A DNA stretch of 64,000 bases from Candidatus Borrarchaeum weybense. Its GTDB lineage: Archaea > Asgardarchaeota > Sifarchaeia > Borrarchaeales > Borrarchaeaceae. Location: contig JAHQJS010000004.1 of the NCBI GenBank assembly GCA_019057385.1, forward strand, positions 124,001-188,000. The letters run 5' to 3'. A program made the position numbers and the translations under genes. Below are positions 44,253 to 52,919 of the stretch, piece after piece; the first letter of the stretch is position 1, and each line of letters begins with the position of its first letter. Under the pieces are notes generated by a model. The model searched no databases. It worked only from the letters and a program-made list of their open reading frames with translations, and had not been told where the DNA came from.

Positions 44253-44289
44253 ATTTCAATCCTTATTACGTAAGGAATTCTTTTGCAAC
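44253..44289 (-). repeat. Solitary CRISPR repeat with TTACG loop
   Basis: A single 37-base repeat in forward form, with only TTACG instead of TTACT in the stem loop. It ends two bases before the stop codon of the Sec23/24-like gene on the minus strand. A faint half repeat (TAATAAGAATTGAAAG, about 44204-44219) in reverse form lies 34 bases to its left. No spacer or further repeat follows. Confidence 0.85.
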
Positions 44290-44291
44290 CT

Positions 44292-45965
44292 CTAAAAGAG
44301 GTCTTCCTCGCTTGTTCTCTTCCTCTTAAGACCTTTCGCCGCTCTTGCGCTTGGAGCCGCAGCCTTTTCAGCTATTTCAGCTTCTTCTTCATCAATCTCA
44401 GCAGCTTGATCCTCTAAGACATTTAACGCTTCTTCTTGGAATTGAATACCATCTTGTTTCGCAAGTGTTTCTTTAAGTTCCTTCAATCTTTCTTTAGCTT
44501 CTTCCGTTTTCCCTTCGTAATAACTCCCACCTGCTGCTTGCACCACATTTGTAGTAACAACTCTTGCATCATATGCTTTATTAAATTCAACTTCTTCTTC
44601 AACCACTGCTGAACGTGAAGTCAATACTCGCAATCTTTTGTTTCCTTCTGAATCAATATATGTGACCTGAGCTTGTATAGGAACTTCTTTTTTCTTGACC
44701 TCTTCTTCTGCTGTCTCTAGTTTCTCTAGTTCAAAGAAGACTTCTCTGTCTTCAGTAACAGCACCAACTTTCATAGGTGCAGGTGTAGTAAATGTTGTAT
44801 CTGTTACTACTCTTATGTTCACATCTCGACCTAGATATTCCCTCTTTCTTAATTGTTCAAATGCCTTTTGTACCTCAGCCATCGTAACGTAAAATATGTC
44901 TCCTCCAGTTTCGTCTGCTAATCTACCGAGTACGTCCAAAGCCAGTCTGCTTGAATCGTCTTCTGCCGCAATTCCCACAACTTCGCAGTTGACCTGTTTA
45001 TCAATACATTTTTTTGCCATCTCTTTGTAGAACTTCTTTCCAGTAGCTGAACTTTCTAAATTGCCTAATCCCTCATTAGCTAGACCATCAGTAAGCAAAA
45101 TCAATCTTCCACCACCATCAACCCGCCCTAGAAGAGTTATTCCTCCAAGGAGCGCTGGACCCAATGAAGTATAATTTAAGGGTCTAAGTTGAGAAATCGT
45201 ACTTATCCATTTCTCGGCAGTGTCAGATATGGGTGAAAAATCGAGTTTTGTTTTAGTAAACGCTTTTTCTATACCATTTATTGAATGCAGTACATCTCCT
45301 TCTAGTTCAAGTACTTTTTCACCATTTGCATTAAAGAGAAACACTTCTGTGCTAAAAGCTATTAAAGTAAAACGTGAATGTGGAGCATTCATCTTAAGAT
45401 CTTTTAGCGATTGAGTTAAAGAATGCTTAACCGCCTCTAGTTTTCCATCATCCATTGAGCCAGAGACATCTATAACGGCGACAATATATTCCTTTGTTCC
45501 AGTTCCGATTTTGGTTTCTACTGTGATATCATCTTCTGGTTTCTTTTCAATGATCCATTCAATATCATCACCAATATCTTCTGGTAATGTAACATCAGCG
45601 GCGATAATATTCAGGGTTCCGCAAAATTCGCAATTCCAACTGCGACCTAATTTGGTCGTCTCAATTAAACTGGCTTTAGTCAAGATACCTCCGCAACTTG
45701 TACAGACAACAGGAATCCCTTCTATAACCTTCTCTTTTTTCTTTAAACTATGAAAGTCAAGCGATGTTACGTAGGGTAGTTTTGTATCTTTGCCTTTCTT
45801 CAGAACATTGCCAAAGCTTTTTTTAAACAATCTGTTTACCTCTTTTTGTTTCCAGTATTTTAATCCTCGGTTAAACAAGTTGTTAAATGTTACGTAATTG
45901 AAGAGTGCCTCTAAAAAACATATTGAAGTCGCTCTTTTAGCTCGTTGATGATCTTTCTCTTTCAC
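44292..45965 (-). CDS. Zinc-finger plus vWA protein, Sec23/Sec24-like
   Basis: A 557-residue protein. A zinc finger C88-x2-C91 ... C112-x2-C115 (C-T-S-C ... C-E-F-C) is followed by a vWA domain with D-V-S-G-S-M at 166-171. This order and the segment K-L-E-A-V-K-H-S-L-T-Q-S-L recall the Sec23/24 zinc finger and trunk of the COPII coat. A beta-rich part (about 370-470) and a charged helical, basic tail (K-R-K-R) follow; a gelsolin domain is not seen. Sec23/24 homologues have been reported in Asgard archaea. A different zinc-ribbon vWA protein remains possible. No Sar1-like GTPase is nearby. Confidence 0.65.
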   Translation of the reverse strand: MKEKDHQRAKRATSICFLEALFNYVTFNNLFNRGLKYWKQKEVNRLFKKSFGNVLKKGKDTKLPYVTSLDFHSLKKKEKVIEGIPVVCTSCGGILTKASLIETTKLGRSWNCEFCGTLNIIAADVTLPEDIGDDIEWIIEKKPEDDITVETKIGTGTKEYIVAVIDVSGSMDDGKLEAVKHSLTQSLKDLKMNAPHSRFTLIAFSTEVFLFNANGEKVLELEGDVLHSINGIEKAFTKTKLDFSPISDTAEKWISTISQLRPLNYTSLGPALLGGITLLGRVDGGGRLILLTDGLANEGLGNLESSATGKKFYKEMAKKCIDKQVNCEVVGIAAEDDSSRLALDVLGRLADETGGDIFYVTMAEVQKAFEQLRKREYLGRDVNIRVVTDTTFTTPAPMKVGAVTEDREVFFELEKLETAEEEVKKKEVPIQAQVTYIDSEGNKRLRVLTSRSAVVEEEVEFNKAYDARVVTTNVVQAAGGSYYEGKTEEAKERLKELKETLAKQDGIQFQEEALNVLEDQAAEIDEEEAEIAEKAAAPSARAAKGLKRKRTSEEDLF

Positions 45966-46107
45966 GTTCTATATCTTGCAAAAAACTCTTATGTAAACGT
46001 GCACGAAACATTCAAAAATCGAAATGTTAATTTCGAGATGATTAAGATCGATCATTCAGAGATTCGTTAAAAATACATAACTAAACAGACTCTGATAGTG
46101 TATCAAA

Positions 46108-47460
46108 ATGATAATGCTTCATTCTACTAACCTTAATGCTCCGCAGGTGGATTTCAAAGAGGCAATCCTCACAGGACAAGCCCCGGATAGAGGATTATAT
46201 ATGCTAAATGAAATTCCCAGGCTAGACGATGCAGAAATGTTCTCTTTCAGCGATTTAGAATTAACACAAATTGCTTATAAGGTCCTTTCAAGAATTATTG
46301 GAGATTTGATCCCGAAAGAGCAGCTGGAAAGCATTATAAACAGTGCCTTAAATTTTGAAATTCCCATACATTATGTTAGCAATCACGATTACATGATGTA
46401 TATAGACCAAGGACCGACATGTAGTTTCAAAGATGTTGGAGCTCGTATGCTCGCAAGATTAATGGAATACTTTCTTGAAGTTGAAAATAAGAATGTTATA
46501 ATAATCACAGCAACCAGTGGGGATACAGGAGGGGCGGTTGCTCAAGCTTTTTACGAAATGAACCGAATTCAGGTCGTTGTACTGTACCCAAAGAATGAAG
46601 TAAGTAACTTGCAAAGAAAACAAATGACTACTTTAGGAAAGAATGTTACTGCAATAGGAATCAATGGGAAGTTTGACGATTGTCAGAAATTTGCAAAAAA
46701 TGCATTTGCTGATAAGGATCTAGATCTTAATTTAACTTCAGCAAATTCAATTAATTTTGGACGACTTTTGCCACAAACTCTCTATTATTTTTTGGCCTAC
46801 TCACGTGTAGCAGAAGACTTAGGTGAAAAAGTAATTTTCTCTGTGCCTTCAGGAAATTTTGGAAATTTACTAGGAGGGTTAATTGCTTTTAGGATGGGAT
46901 TACCCGTTAAGAAATTTATTGCTGCCGTGAATGAAAATGACGAATTTCCTCGCTATGTAAACAGCGGAACCTATCAAAAGGTAGAGCCCTCAAAAAACTG
47001 TCTCTCTAGTGCAATGAATGTGGGCCATCCATCAAATCTTGCACGTCTCATTGAAATGTATGGAGGTCAGATTGACGAGATAGGAATAGTTCACAAAGAT
47101 CCAGATCTTGAGAAGATTCGTGATGATATTTATACGATCTCCATAACTGATGAACTAACTAAACAAACAATTAAAGGTTTTTATGAATCATATAGTAAGA
47201 TCATTGAACCCCATGGTGCTGTTGGCTGGGCGGGTCTTCAAGCATATAGAACAGATACTCCAAAAGATAAAAATGTCAAATCAATCTCAATAGAGACTGC
47301 AGATCCAGCTAAATTCCCAGAAGCAATTGTATCATTGATAAATATAACCCCAAAATTACCTCAATGCTTAGAAATAATTAATCAAAAGGAAGAGTTCCCC
47401 AATCCCGTAGAAATCAATACATATGAAGATTTCAAAAAATATCTGCAATCAAATTATTAA
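46108..47460 (+). CDS. thrC: Threonine synthase
   Basis: A 450-residue PLP enzyme that forms threonine from O-phosphohomoserine. It shows S-T-N (Y-S-T-R-like opening), G-P-T-C-S-F-K-D-V-G-A-R-M with the Schiff-base lysine, T-A-T-S-G-D-T-G-G-A-V-A and S-G-N-F-G-N-L-L-G-G. This is the longer class with E. coli-like layout. It lies beyond the Sec23/24-like gene from homoserine dehydrogenase. Homoserine kinase is not in the window. Confidence 0.95.
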   Translation: MIMLHSTNLNAPQVDFKEAILTGQAPDRGLYMLNEIPRLDDAEMFSFSDLELTQIAYKVLSRIIGDLIPKEQLESIINSALNFEIPIHYVSNHDYMMYIDQGPTCSFKDVGARMLARLMEYFLEVENKNVIIITATSGDTGGAVAQAFYEMNRIQVVVLYPKNEVSNLQRKQMTTLGKNVTAIGINGKFDDCQKFAKNAFADKDLDLNLTSANSINFGRLLPQTLYYFLAYSRVAEDLGEKVIFSVPSGNFGNLLGGLIAFRMGLPVKKFIAAVNENDEFPRYVNSGTYQKVEPSKNCLSSAMNVGHPSNLARLIEMYGGQIDEIGIVHKDPDLEKIRDDIYTISITDELTKQTIKGFYESYSKIIEPHGAVGWAGLQAYRTDTPKDKNVKSISIETADPAKFPEAIVSLINITPKLPQCLEIINQKEEFPNPVEINTYEDFKKYLQSNY

Positions 47461-47486
47461 AAAAATTAAAAGCCGAAACTTTCGGC

Positions 47487-48155
47487 CTAGAAGATTTTTC
47501 TTACCAATTCTACGGTGTCATTATCCATGTCATATTTTACTAAGTTAGCACCCGCCAAATCATGGATTGAATGAAGTACGATTGCAGGCTGGAAACCTCC
47601 CGCTTTCACGATTTCTTGTCGTGATAGTTGAGGTTTGTCACCATGAAGCATGAAAAGAATTCTCACATGTGGCTTACCTTGGAAGACCTCTTCGAGCAAC
47701 ACAATATATACACTTAAAATTTCGCGAATGTTTATTGCGTCGTCCTGCTTGGCAGATAGTTCTTGATACATTCCAGAGAGCTTTTTTAGTTGATCTTGCA
47801 CCGCGAGATACTCTTCTTTCATTTTTGCATCTTCTGCTGCTGCTTTCTGTTTTTCATTCCGTAATTCTTCTAACTTAACGCTTACTGCGTTTAGTTCATC
47901 ATCTTTATTTTTAACTTCTTGTCTAGCAGACTCAACTTCCTGCTTAATTGACTCGATTTCTTGCTTTAATCGATTTTTCTCTTCTTCACTATTTCGAAAC
48001 TCTGTATCTTTTTGTGCTGCTATGTTGTTCATTTCGTCGATTTTTTGGGTAAGTTCCATTAATTTCGTCTTATTTTCTTCGTCAGCAATAGCTATAGATT
48101 TTTGTAAGGAATCCTTTAACTTCTCCAGAAGTTCTAATGATTCATTAAAACTCAT
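47487..48155 (-). CDS. Coiled-coil protein with C-terminal winged-helix-like domain
   Basis: A 222-residue protein. Residues of about 5-140 form a long coiled coil (K-Q-E-I-E-S-I-K-Q-E-V-E-S-A-R-Q-E-V). The C-terminal 80 residues are globular, with S-R-Q-E-I-V-K-A-G-G and D-L-A-G-A-N-L-V-K-Y-D, like a degraded helix-turn-helix. No membrane segment. It follows a three-helix membrane protein by 28 bases and is probably in the same operon. Function unknown; the coiled coil could recruit the small membrane protein. Confidence 0.7.
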   Translation of the reverse strand: MSFNESLELLEKLKDSLQKSIAIADEENKTKLMELTQKIDEMNNIAAQKDTEFRNSEEEKNRLKQEIESIKQEVESARQEVKNKDDELNAVSVKLEELRNEKQKAAAEDAKMKEEYLAVQDQLKKLSGMYQELSAKQDDAINIREILSVYIVLLEEVFQGKPHVRILFMLHGDKPQLSRQEIVKAGGFQPAIVLHSIHDLAGANLVKYDMDNDTVELVRKIF

Positions 48156-48183
48156 AAGACATCCCTCTCAAACCCAAAGATGT

Positions 48184-48507
48184 TTATAGCACGAATATGA
48201 AAGATAGGCTGAACAGAAATATGCCAAAAATCCATGCGACAATCCAATATTTCAAAATAGTTCGTTGATCTTCTTCTGGCGACTCTATCGTTCGTAATCG
48301 TAATGCGAGCGTTACAATCATCAAGTATAGAAGTATCCAAATGGACAGAAACACATCGATAGTGATATTAGTCCCTACGAGTGCAAGTGCAAGTGCGATA
48401 TCTATTACTAGAAGCACACCAAGGGAAATAAAAGTCACGTCCATTATTTTTGCATATTTTGGTTGTGCCCCCCAATTTTTCCGTAACTTTCCGAAAGTGC
48501 TTGACAT
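48184..48507 (-). CDS. Small membrane protein with three predicted helices
   Basis: A 107-residue protein with hydrophobic segments at about 22-44, 50-70 and 86-107. A charged loop with E-S-P-E-E-D-Q-R lies between the last two. AGGTGG precedes the ATG by a good distance. It is followed by the coiled-coil gene in the same direction. No family recognised. Confidence 0.65.
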   Translation of the reverse strand: MSSTFGKLRKNWGAQPKYAKIMDVTFISLGVLLVIDIALALALVGTNITIDVFLSIWILLYLMIVTLALRLRTIESPEEDQRTILKYWIVAWIFGIFLFSLSFIFVL

Positions 48508-48594
48508 ATTTCCACCTCTTTATAGCACATCTTCACAATTCTAATTTAAAAACCTTACAATTATTTATAAAACAGCAGAATAGTTGATATACTT

Positions 48595-50100
48595 CTACGT
48601 TTTATGATAATCATCAATTCTCCCGGCTTTCATGAAGGAGGAAGAACCAGCCTTAAGGTTATCGGGCTGTGCGCTCGTCACCGAGTTCAACACATACTTC
48701 ATTAATACTGCTTTTTTCAGTATTTCGGCAGTCTTGAAGGACGTTATCCCGCTGTGCTCAAAGAGGTCATGGATCATCGACCAGCTACGGTAAGGACTGC
48801 CCTTTTTCAAATGAGGCTCTATAAACTCCTCAACTTGTGAGAGCACCCAATTGTAGACGGCTAGAAATGCTTCCTTGAAACCCAGCCCTCTTCGAGCTAT
48901 TACATAACTTGCTAAGTGATGGGTTGACAAATTATGTAATCCTGAATAGGAGTATCTGCCGATGATAGAGGTATATCCCGGGAATACCTTTCGAAAGGAC
49001 ACACCGCGCTTTTTGCATTTTCGCTCTAACAGTTGCAGGGCGGTGGTCTTCATATTGCTTAATTTTCGGTTGCGTTTTGTATTATAGGAAAATTCTTGCT
49101 CGAATTGTAAGTCCTCGACCACGATTCCCTTGCCCTTATTGATGCAGTAATTGACGATTTTATCCATTTTGTAGGAAATATAATCATTACGTTTGTCGGT
49201 TCGATAGTTGTGCAGGTTGTTAAACGAGATGCTATGATAGGAGAGTAAATTACCGTGTGTATCCACATTGGTTAACGCCGCAAAATTATAGTTAAAATCC
49301 AAGCCGATGGCGCCATGTTCGTAGCCGTAACGTGGTGGCGGCTCTGGAATCTCATAGGACACATGGACAAAATAGCGAGTTTTCCCCTTGAAGAACTTTC
49401 TTTTGACGGTCACCGTGTATTTGTCAGCATTAAGAATCTGCTGAAACCATTTTTCCTGTACTAGGTTTACGGACATAGGAATGATCAGCCACTTGCGTCC
49501 CTTTTGCTTGGAAAAGGTGCGTATCTTGACGGTTTTATCGGGCAATACTTTGAGGTTCACGTTCTTCAATCCTTGTTGCTTCTTTCCGATGCAACTGAAG
49601 GATGAGTCCCGTCGTATCCTGAACTCTTCCCTACTTATGGTGTCGCGTATTCTCTGCCTGAATAATTTCTTGGTGCCGAATACTACGGGTTCGAGATGTA
49701 AATTGTGTAGTTTCGCCATGATCGAGGATCTGCGGGCGTATAAGCCCTTCAATCGTCTGTCATGTGTGTTTTGCTCCTTTATTTTGTTGATTTTTTTGGT
49801 AATGACTGTTAACTGCTGTGCCATGCGTTTGCGTTGTTTTTTTAGCCAGGTCTTTTGTGAATCCAGTTTCATCTTGTTATCAATCAGGATGGTGTTGACA
49901 TAGGGGTTGTTATGACATAGCCCCATCAAACATTGTTGGATGGTTTTGCCTTCACCGAAGCGTGTTGCCATGTAGTCTTCGCCATGAAACAACAGATTAT
50001 AGCCGATGCGTTTCATACGGTTATAGCTAGTGAAGATCTCATGGAGCTGATGTTCTTGTGCCTCATCGGGATATATTCTGAATTTGACGGTCTGTATCAT
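48595..50100 (-). CDS. TnpB-family protein (IS605 OrfB-like RNA-guided nuclease or derivative)
   Basis: A 501-residue protein of the IS605 OrfB/TnpB type, starting M-I-Q-T-V-K-F-R-I-Y-P with AAGGAG 13-18 bases upstream. RuvC features are G-L-D-F-N-Y-N (first aspartate) and V-V-E-D-L-Q-F (glutamate). The C-terminal part has Y-T-S-I-I-G-R and L-S-T-H-H-L-A-S-Y-V-I-A-R-R-G. I see no C-x2-C zinc ribbon and no clear third aspartate near this motif, so activity is uncertain. Its length exceeds the common 370-430 residues. No TnpA partner; no clear IS ends next to it. Not part of the CRISPR-Cas set. Confidence 0.82.
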   Translation of the reverse strand: MIQTVKFRIYPDEAQEHQLHEIFTSYNRMKRIGYNLLFHGEDYMATRFGEGKTIQQCLMGLCHNNPYVNTILIDNKMKLDSQKTWLKKQRKRMAQQLTVITKKINKIKEQNTHDRRLKGLYARRSSIMAKLHNLHLEPVVFGTKKLFRQRIRDTISREEFRIRRDSSFSCIGKKQQGLKNVNLKVLPDKTVKIRTFSKQKGRKWLIIPMSVNLVQEKWFQQILNADKYTVTVKRKFFKGKTRYFVHVSYEIPEPPPRYGYEHGAIGLDFNYNFAALTNVDTHGNLLSYHSISFNNLHNYRTDKRNDYISYKMDKIVNYCINKGKGIVVEDLQFEQEFSYNTKRNRKLSNMKTTALQLLERKCKKRGVSFRKVFPGYTSIIGRYSYSGLHNLSTHHLASYVIARRGLGFKEAFLAVYNWVLSQVEEFIEPHLKKGSPYRSWSMIHDLFEHSGITSFKTAEILKKAVLMKYVLNSVTSAQPDNLKAGSSSFMKAGRIDDYHKT

Positions 50101-50494
50101 AGTGATCGACTGCTCCTTTATCTTATAGTAGGCTTTATTAATAAACCCCGCACTTTTAGGAGTACCTCGCACTATATCGTGTCTCTGAGCATATCGGTCA
50201 CAGAAAATATTAGTTATAGCTGCTGCTACTCTATGTCGATGAATCCTTCTTAATGAGTATCGGCTTTACACTGCTTGATCTGCTGAAAAAATGGATTGTA
50301 ACCAATGGAGGAGGACTACAATGCCTGTAAAAAACGTATGGATCATAACGCGAACGTGCATTGACTTTTTAATAAAAATAGTTAATCTCAACTATATATT
50401 TAGTAAAAGAAGATATAAAAGGGGTGCATTCCCCTCCGTCACTTTCCTCCAGAAGTTTATAAGGAAAGATCACCCGTTTGAACTTATAATCAGA

Positions 50495-50878
50495 TTATAT
50501 CCTGCAACTACCATATCCGGCTCTCACGGGTCGGCTAACGTCAACAATATACAATTGTTTTAAGCCCCAATTACCACGTACATCGACTCGCACTTTGTTA
50601 GGAAGGTATGATTCCACTCTTGGTCCCATATAAAGATTCAGCCCGTTATTTTTTCCAATTACAGTAAATTGCTTGTGTTTTTTTAATTTCTCTTCGTCAA
50701 CCAGACTTGCCTCAGGCGAGATGAACGTTCCAGATCAGGAAGATGAGACATTGAGCCAAAGAACCAGTGCAACTTTTGTGTCATTAGATTGTTTTGTTTG
50801 TTTTGTTTGTTCTGAGAGCCATTGTGTTGCCTTATCAGTTAAAGAAACCTCTAATAGAGCCACCTCACTATGTTTCAT
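50495..50878 (-). pseudogene. Broken gene of unknown function
   Basis: One frame reads from ATG 50878 through 47 codons (M-K-H-S-E-V-A-L-L-E-V-S-L-T-D ...), meets TGA at 50735-50737 and goes on open for 79 codons to a TAA at 50495-50497 (... G-K-N-N-G-L-N-L-Y-M-G-P-R-V ...). The two parts look like one protein interrupted by a stop. No start for the second part is evident. It lies upstream of the TnpB gene and may be a casualty of insertion. No family recognised. Sequencing error is possible. Confidence 0.5.
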
Positions 50879-51013
50879 GTTTGTAATTGTCCATAATTAT
50901 GACATTGTTATATCAATGGTCTCTTCTTAGTGATTAAAAGGTGACGAATCTGGCAACATCAAGATCCATTTTCTTCAAGTATCTCTAATTAACTAGTTAA
51001 TGCCTCTTTTCTG

Positions 51014-51592
51014 CTACAATGGATATGTTTCACTCCATTCGAAATCTGTGTCAAATTGCGCTTGCGTGAGTTCCCCATCAATTTCGAAGACAGTACAATA
51101 AAAACGATTTCCGCCCTGAGAAGGTTTTTCATCTTCCCATCTATCAATTTTAAAGGAACTCATAAACAACGTGTCGTTAAGTTTAATACGAAGTATTATT
51201 TTGTAATCTCCACCAACAGAGAATGTATATTTGATGTTTAAAAATTCACCTTGTGTGCTTGTAAGTCTTACTGTTACAGGACCGCTTTGAAGAAGAAGTT
51301 GAGTTCTAAATTCATCGTTTTGATCGTTGTCTATGCTTAAATCGTAATCTCCAGAATAATCAGCATCGAAGTATTCAATGATCTTCTGAAAATGTATGTA
51401 TTCAAAGTTAAGTTCAGTTTCAGGGTACTTTCGAAAGTAGAAATAGGGTTGATTTCTTGAATAATAGAATACAAAAGTATCCATTTGATAGCTATTAGAA
51501 TCGGCAATTAGTCTATCATTGATTGCAAATGCTGGTACGCTTAAAGACAAGAGAAAAATCAACAAAAATAGAGAAAGTGCATTTTTTTTCAT
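51014..51592 (-). CDS. Secreted protein of unknown function
   Basis: A 192-residue protein with a clear signal peptide (M-K-K-N-A-L-S-L-F-L-L-I-F-L-L, cleavage after A-F-A at about 23). The mature part is beta-rich and acidic with many Tyr and Phe, and resembles a jelly-roll or C2-like fold, but I cannot assign a family. No membrane anchor or sorting motif. Function unknown. It lies alone between the pseudogene and a small zinc protein. Confidence 0.65.
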   Translation of the reverse strand: MKKNALSLFLLIFLLSLSVPAFAINDRLIADSNSYQMDTFVFYYSRNQPYFYFRKYPETELNFEYIHFQKIIEYFDADYSGDYDLSIDNDQNDEFRTQLLLQSGPVTVRLTSTQGEFLNIKYTFSVGGDYKIILRIKLNDTLFMSSFKIDRWEDEKPSQGGNRFYCTVFEIDGELTQAQFDTDFEWSETYPL

Positions 51593-51875
51593 ATATATTG
51601 CCCCCTACAGCATGTGGAACTTCTCTTTCTTATTTTCATCTGTTTTTTCTTGAGAGGTTTATGCTAAATATCTCTGTGCATATATTTATAGCTAACTAGC
51701 GGATACCTTTCAATACGTAGGGGGAAATTTATCAAATTTATTTCATTTTGATAGAAAAACAGAGTTACATAGCTTTGTTTTGATTTTTTCAAATAATTTC
51801 TTACGCGAATGTCTAAAAGTGTCGCACATTATCTCAGTCTACACTCTGAGACTCACAGTAAGTCAATTTTAAATA

Positions 51876-52070
51876 CTATCTTTGAAAAACAGTTTCTCGG
51901 CGTACAGATCCATTGCAATCAATTTTTAGGGATAACATATGGTCACCGTGATCTAATGATTTTGTAAACAGTCCTCCATTTTCTAAAGCGTGGTTTATGT
52001 CCTCTTGTGAGAAGGGGATCATTTCTAATCGTTTACATTTTTCACAATAGCTCATCGCAAATTTGTCCAT
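51876..52070 (-). CDS. Small cysteine-containing protein
   Basis: A 64-residue protein with S-Y-C-E-K-C-K-R near the N-terminus, one later cysteine in D-C-N-G and a histidine cluster D-H-G-D-H. It could bind one metal ion. An ATG with a weak upstream site. Too short for family assignment. Confidence 0.45.
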   Translation of the reverse strand: MDKFAMSYCEKCKRLEMIPFSQEDINHALENGGLFTKSLDHGDHMLSLKIDCNGSVRRETVFQR

Positions 52071-52418
52071 CTTTAATCATCTTTATACCGTTGATCTAAT
52101 AGCAGTATCATTCCTGTGTCATTTTTTACAATAATTATTCATAAACCTAAGTAAAACGGCAAAAGCCGCATTCGAAACAATGTTGTTTCCTTGTAGTTAT
52201 TTCGTTAACAGATCTTCCAATCACGTATTTAGAAATCGTATTTAAAGTCAGCGAATTTTATCTGTTCATTTCATATTAGAAAAAACCACTTGTATCAGGT
52301 AATTATCCAACGAAAAGTTATCAGATGTCATGCTGATAATGAAAAAATTCATTTCTTTCAAGATACAATGTATTTAGGGAACTTGATGATTTTTACATAA
52401 TTTATTCTAAGCAGCTAT
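52071..52418. other. Non-coding stretch with two small hairpins
   Basis: About 350 bases with no gene. CGGC-AAAA-GCCG (about 52158-52169) and TTATCAG-CTGATAA (about 52319-52340) could form hairpins. No CRISPR or IS sequence. Confidence 0.3.
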
Positions 52419-52913
52419 TTGGATTGGATGGATTCTATGAGCGGTTTTGTCGTTATAAATACTCTTCAATATGATAAAGAATTGGCCGAATTGCTTGAAG
52501 TCTTTATCAAATCCTTTAAAGACTATTTTCTAGAAAACGAATTACATCTTAAGGCACAGCAATTCGAACAGGCAATCCATCATGCAATTGAGTCATCAAA
52601 TGTATGCGAGATCTTTGTAGCCAAAAAAATGAATGATATTATCGGTTTTTCTTGTATTATTCAAACTAAACCTCAATTCTGGTATCTGGGGCCATTTGCC
52701 GTCCTTCCTGAATATAGACGACAAGGTATTGGGAAAATTCTGATAAATAAAGCAATAGACTTTGCACAACACAATAATGGTGGTACTATTTCAATTGTTA
52801 CCCGCTGGTATAATGAGGCAGCAATTCAATTTTACAAAAACCTAAACTTTTATATCGATTCGGAATACGTCCACAAGGGGCATAAAATCGTAAAAATGAT
52901 ACTAGAACTCTGA
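52419..52913 (+). CDS. GNAT-family N-acetyltransferase
   Basis: A 164-residue GNAT protein. The acetyl-CoA loop is L-P-E-Y-R-R-Q-G-I-G-K-I-L, with L-G-P-F-A-V-L before it and A-I-Q-F-Y-K-N-L-N-F at the C-terminus, as in the family. The substrate is unknown. TTG 52419, ATG 52428 and ATG 52437 are possible starts. It is convergent with the following gene. Confidence 0.85.
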   Translation: MDWMDSMSGFVVINTLQYDKELAELLEVFIKSFKDYFLENELHLKAQQFEQAIHHAIESSNVCEIFVAKKMNDIIGFSCIIQTKPQFWYLGPFAVLPEYRRQGIGKILINKAIDFAQHNNGGTISIVTRWYNEAAIQFYKNLNFYIDSEYVHKGHKIVKMILEL

Positions 52914-52919
52914 AGAACG

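Noticed and set aside
50500..50545. Group II intron-like CCGTGAGAGCCGG segment
   Set aside because: A short likeness only; no reverse transcriptase, domain V or intron borders are visible.
50321..50563. 80-residue ORF with a strong GGAGGAGG site upstream of TnpB
   Set aside because: It opens M-P-V-K-N-V-W-I-I-T-R like some glycosyltransferases, but the rest matches nothing and it overlaps the minus-strand pseudogene. It could be a truncated gene.
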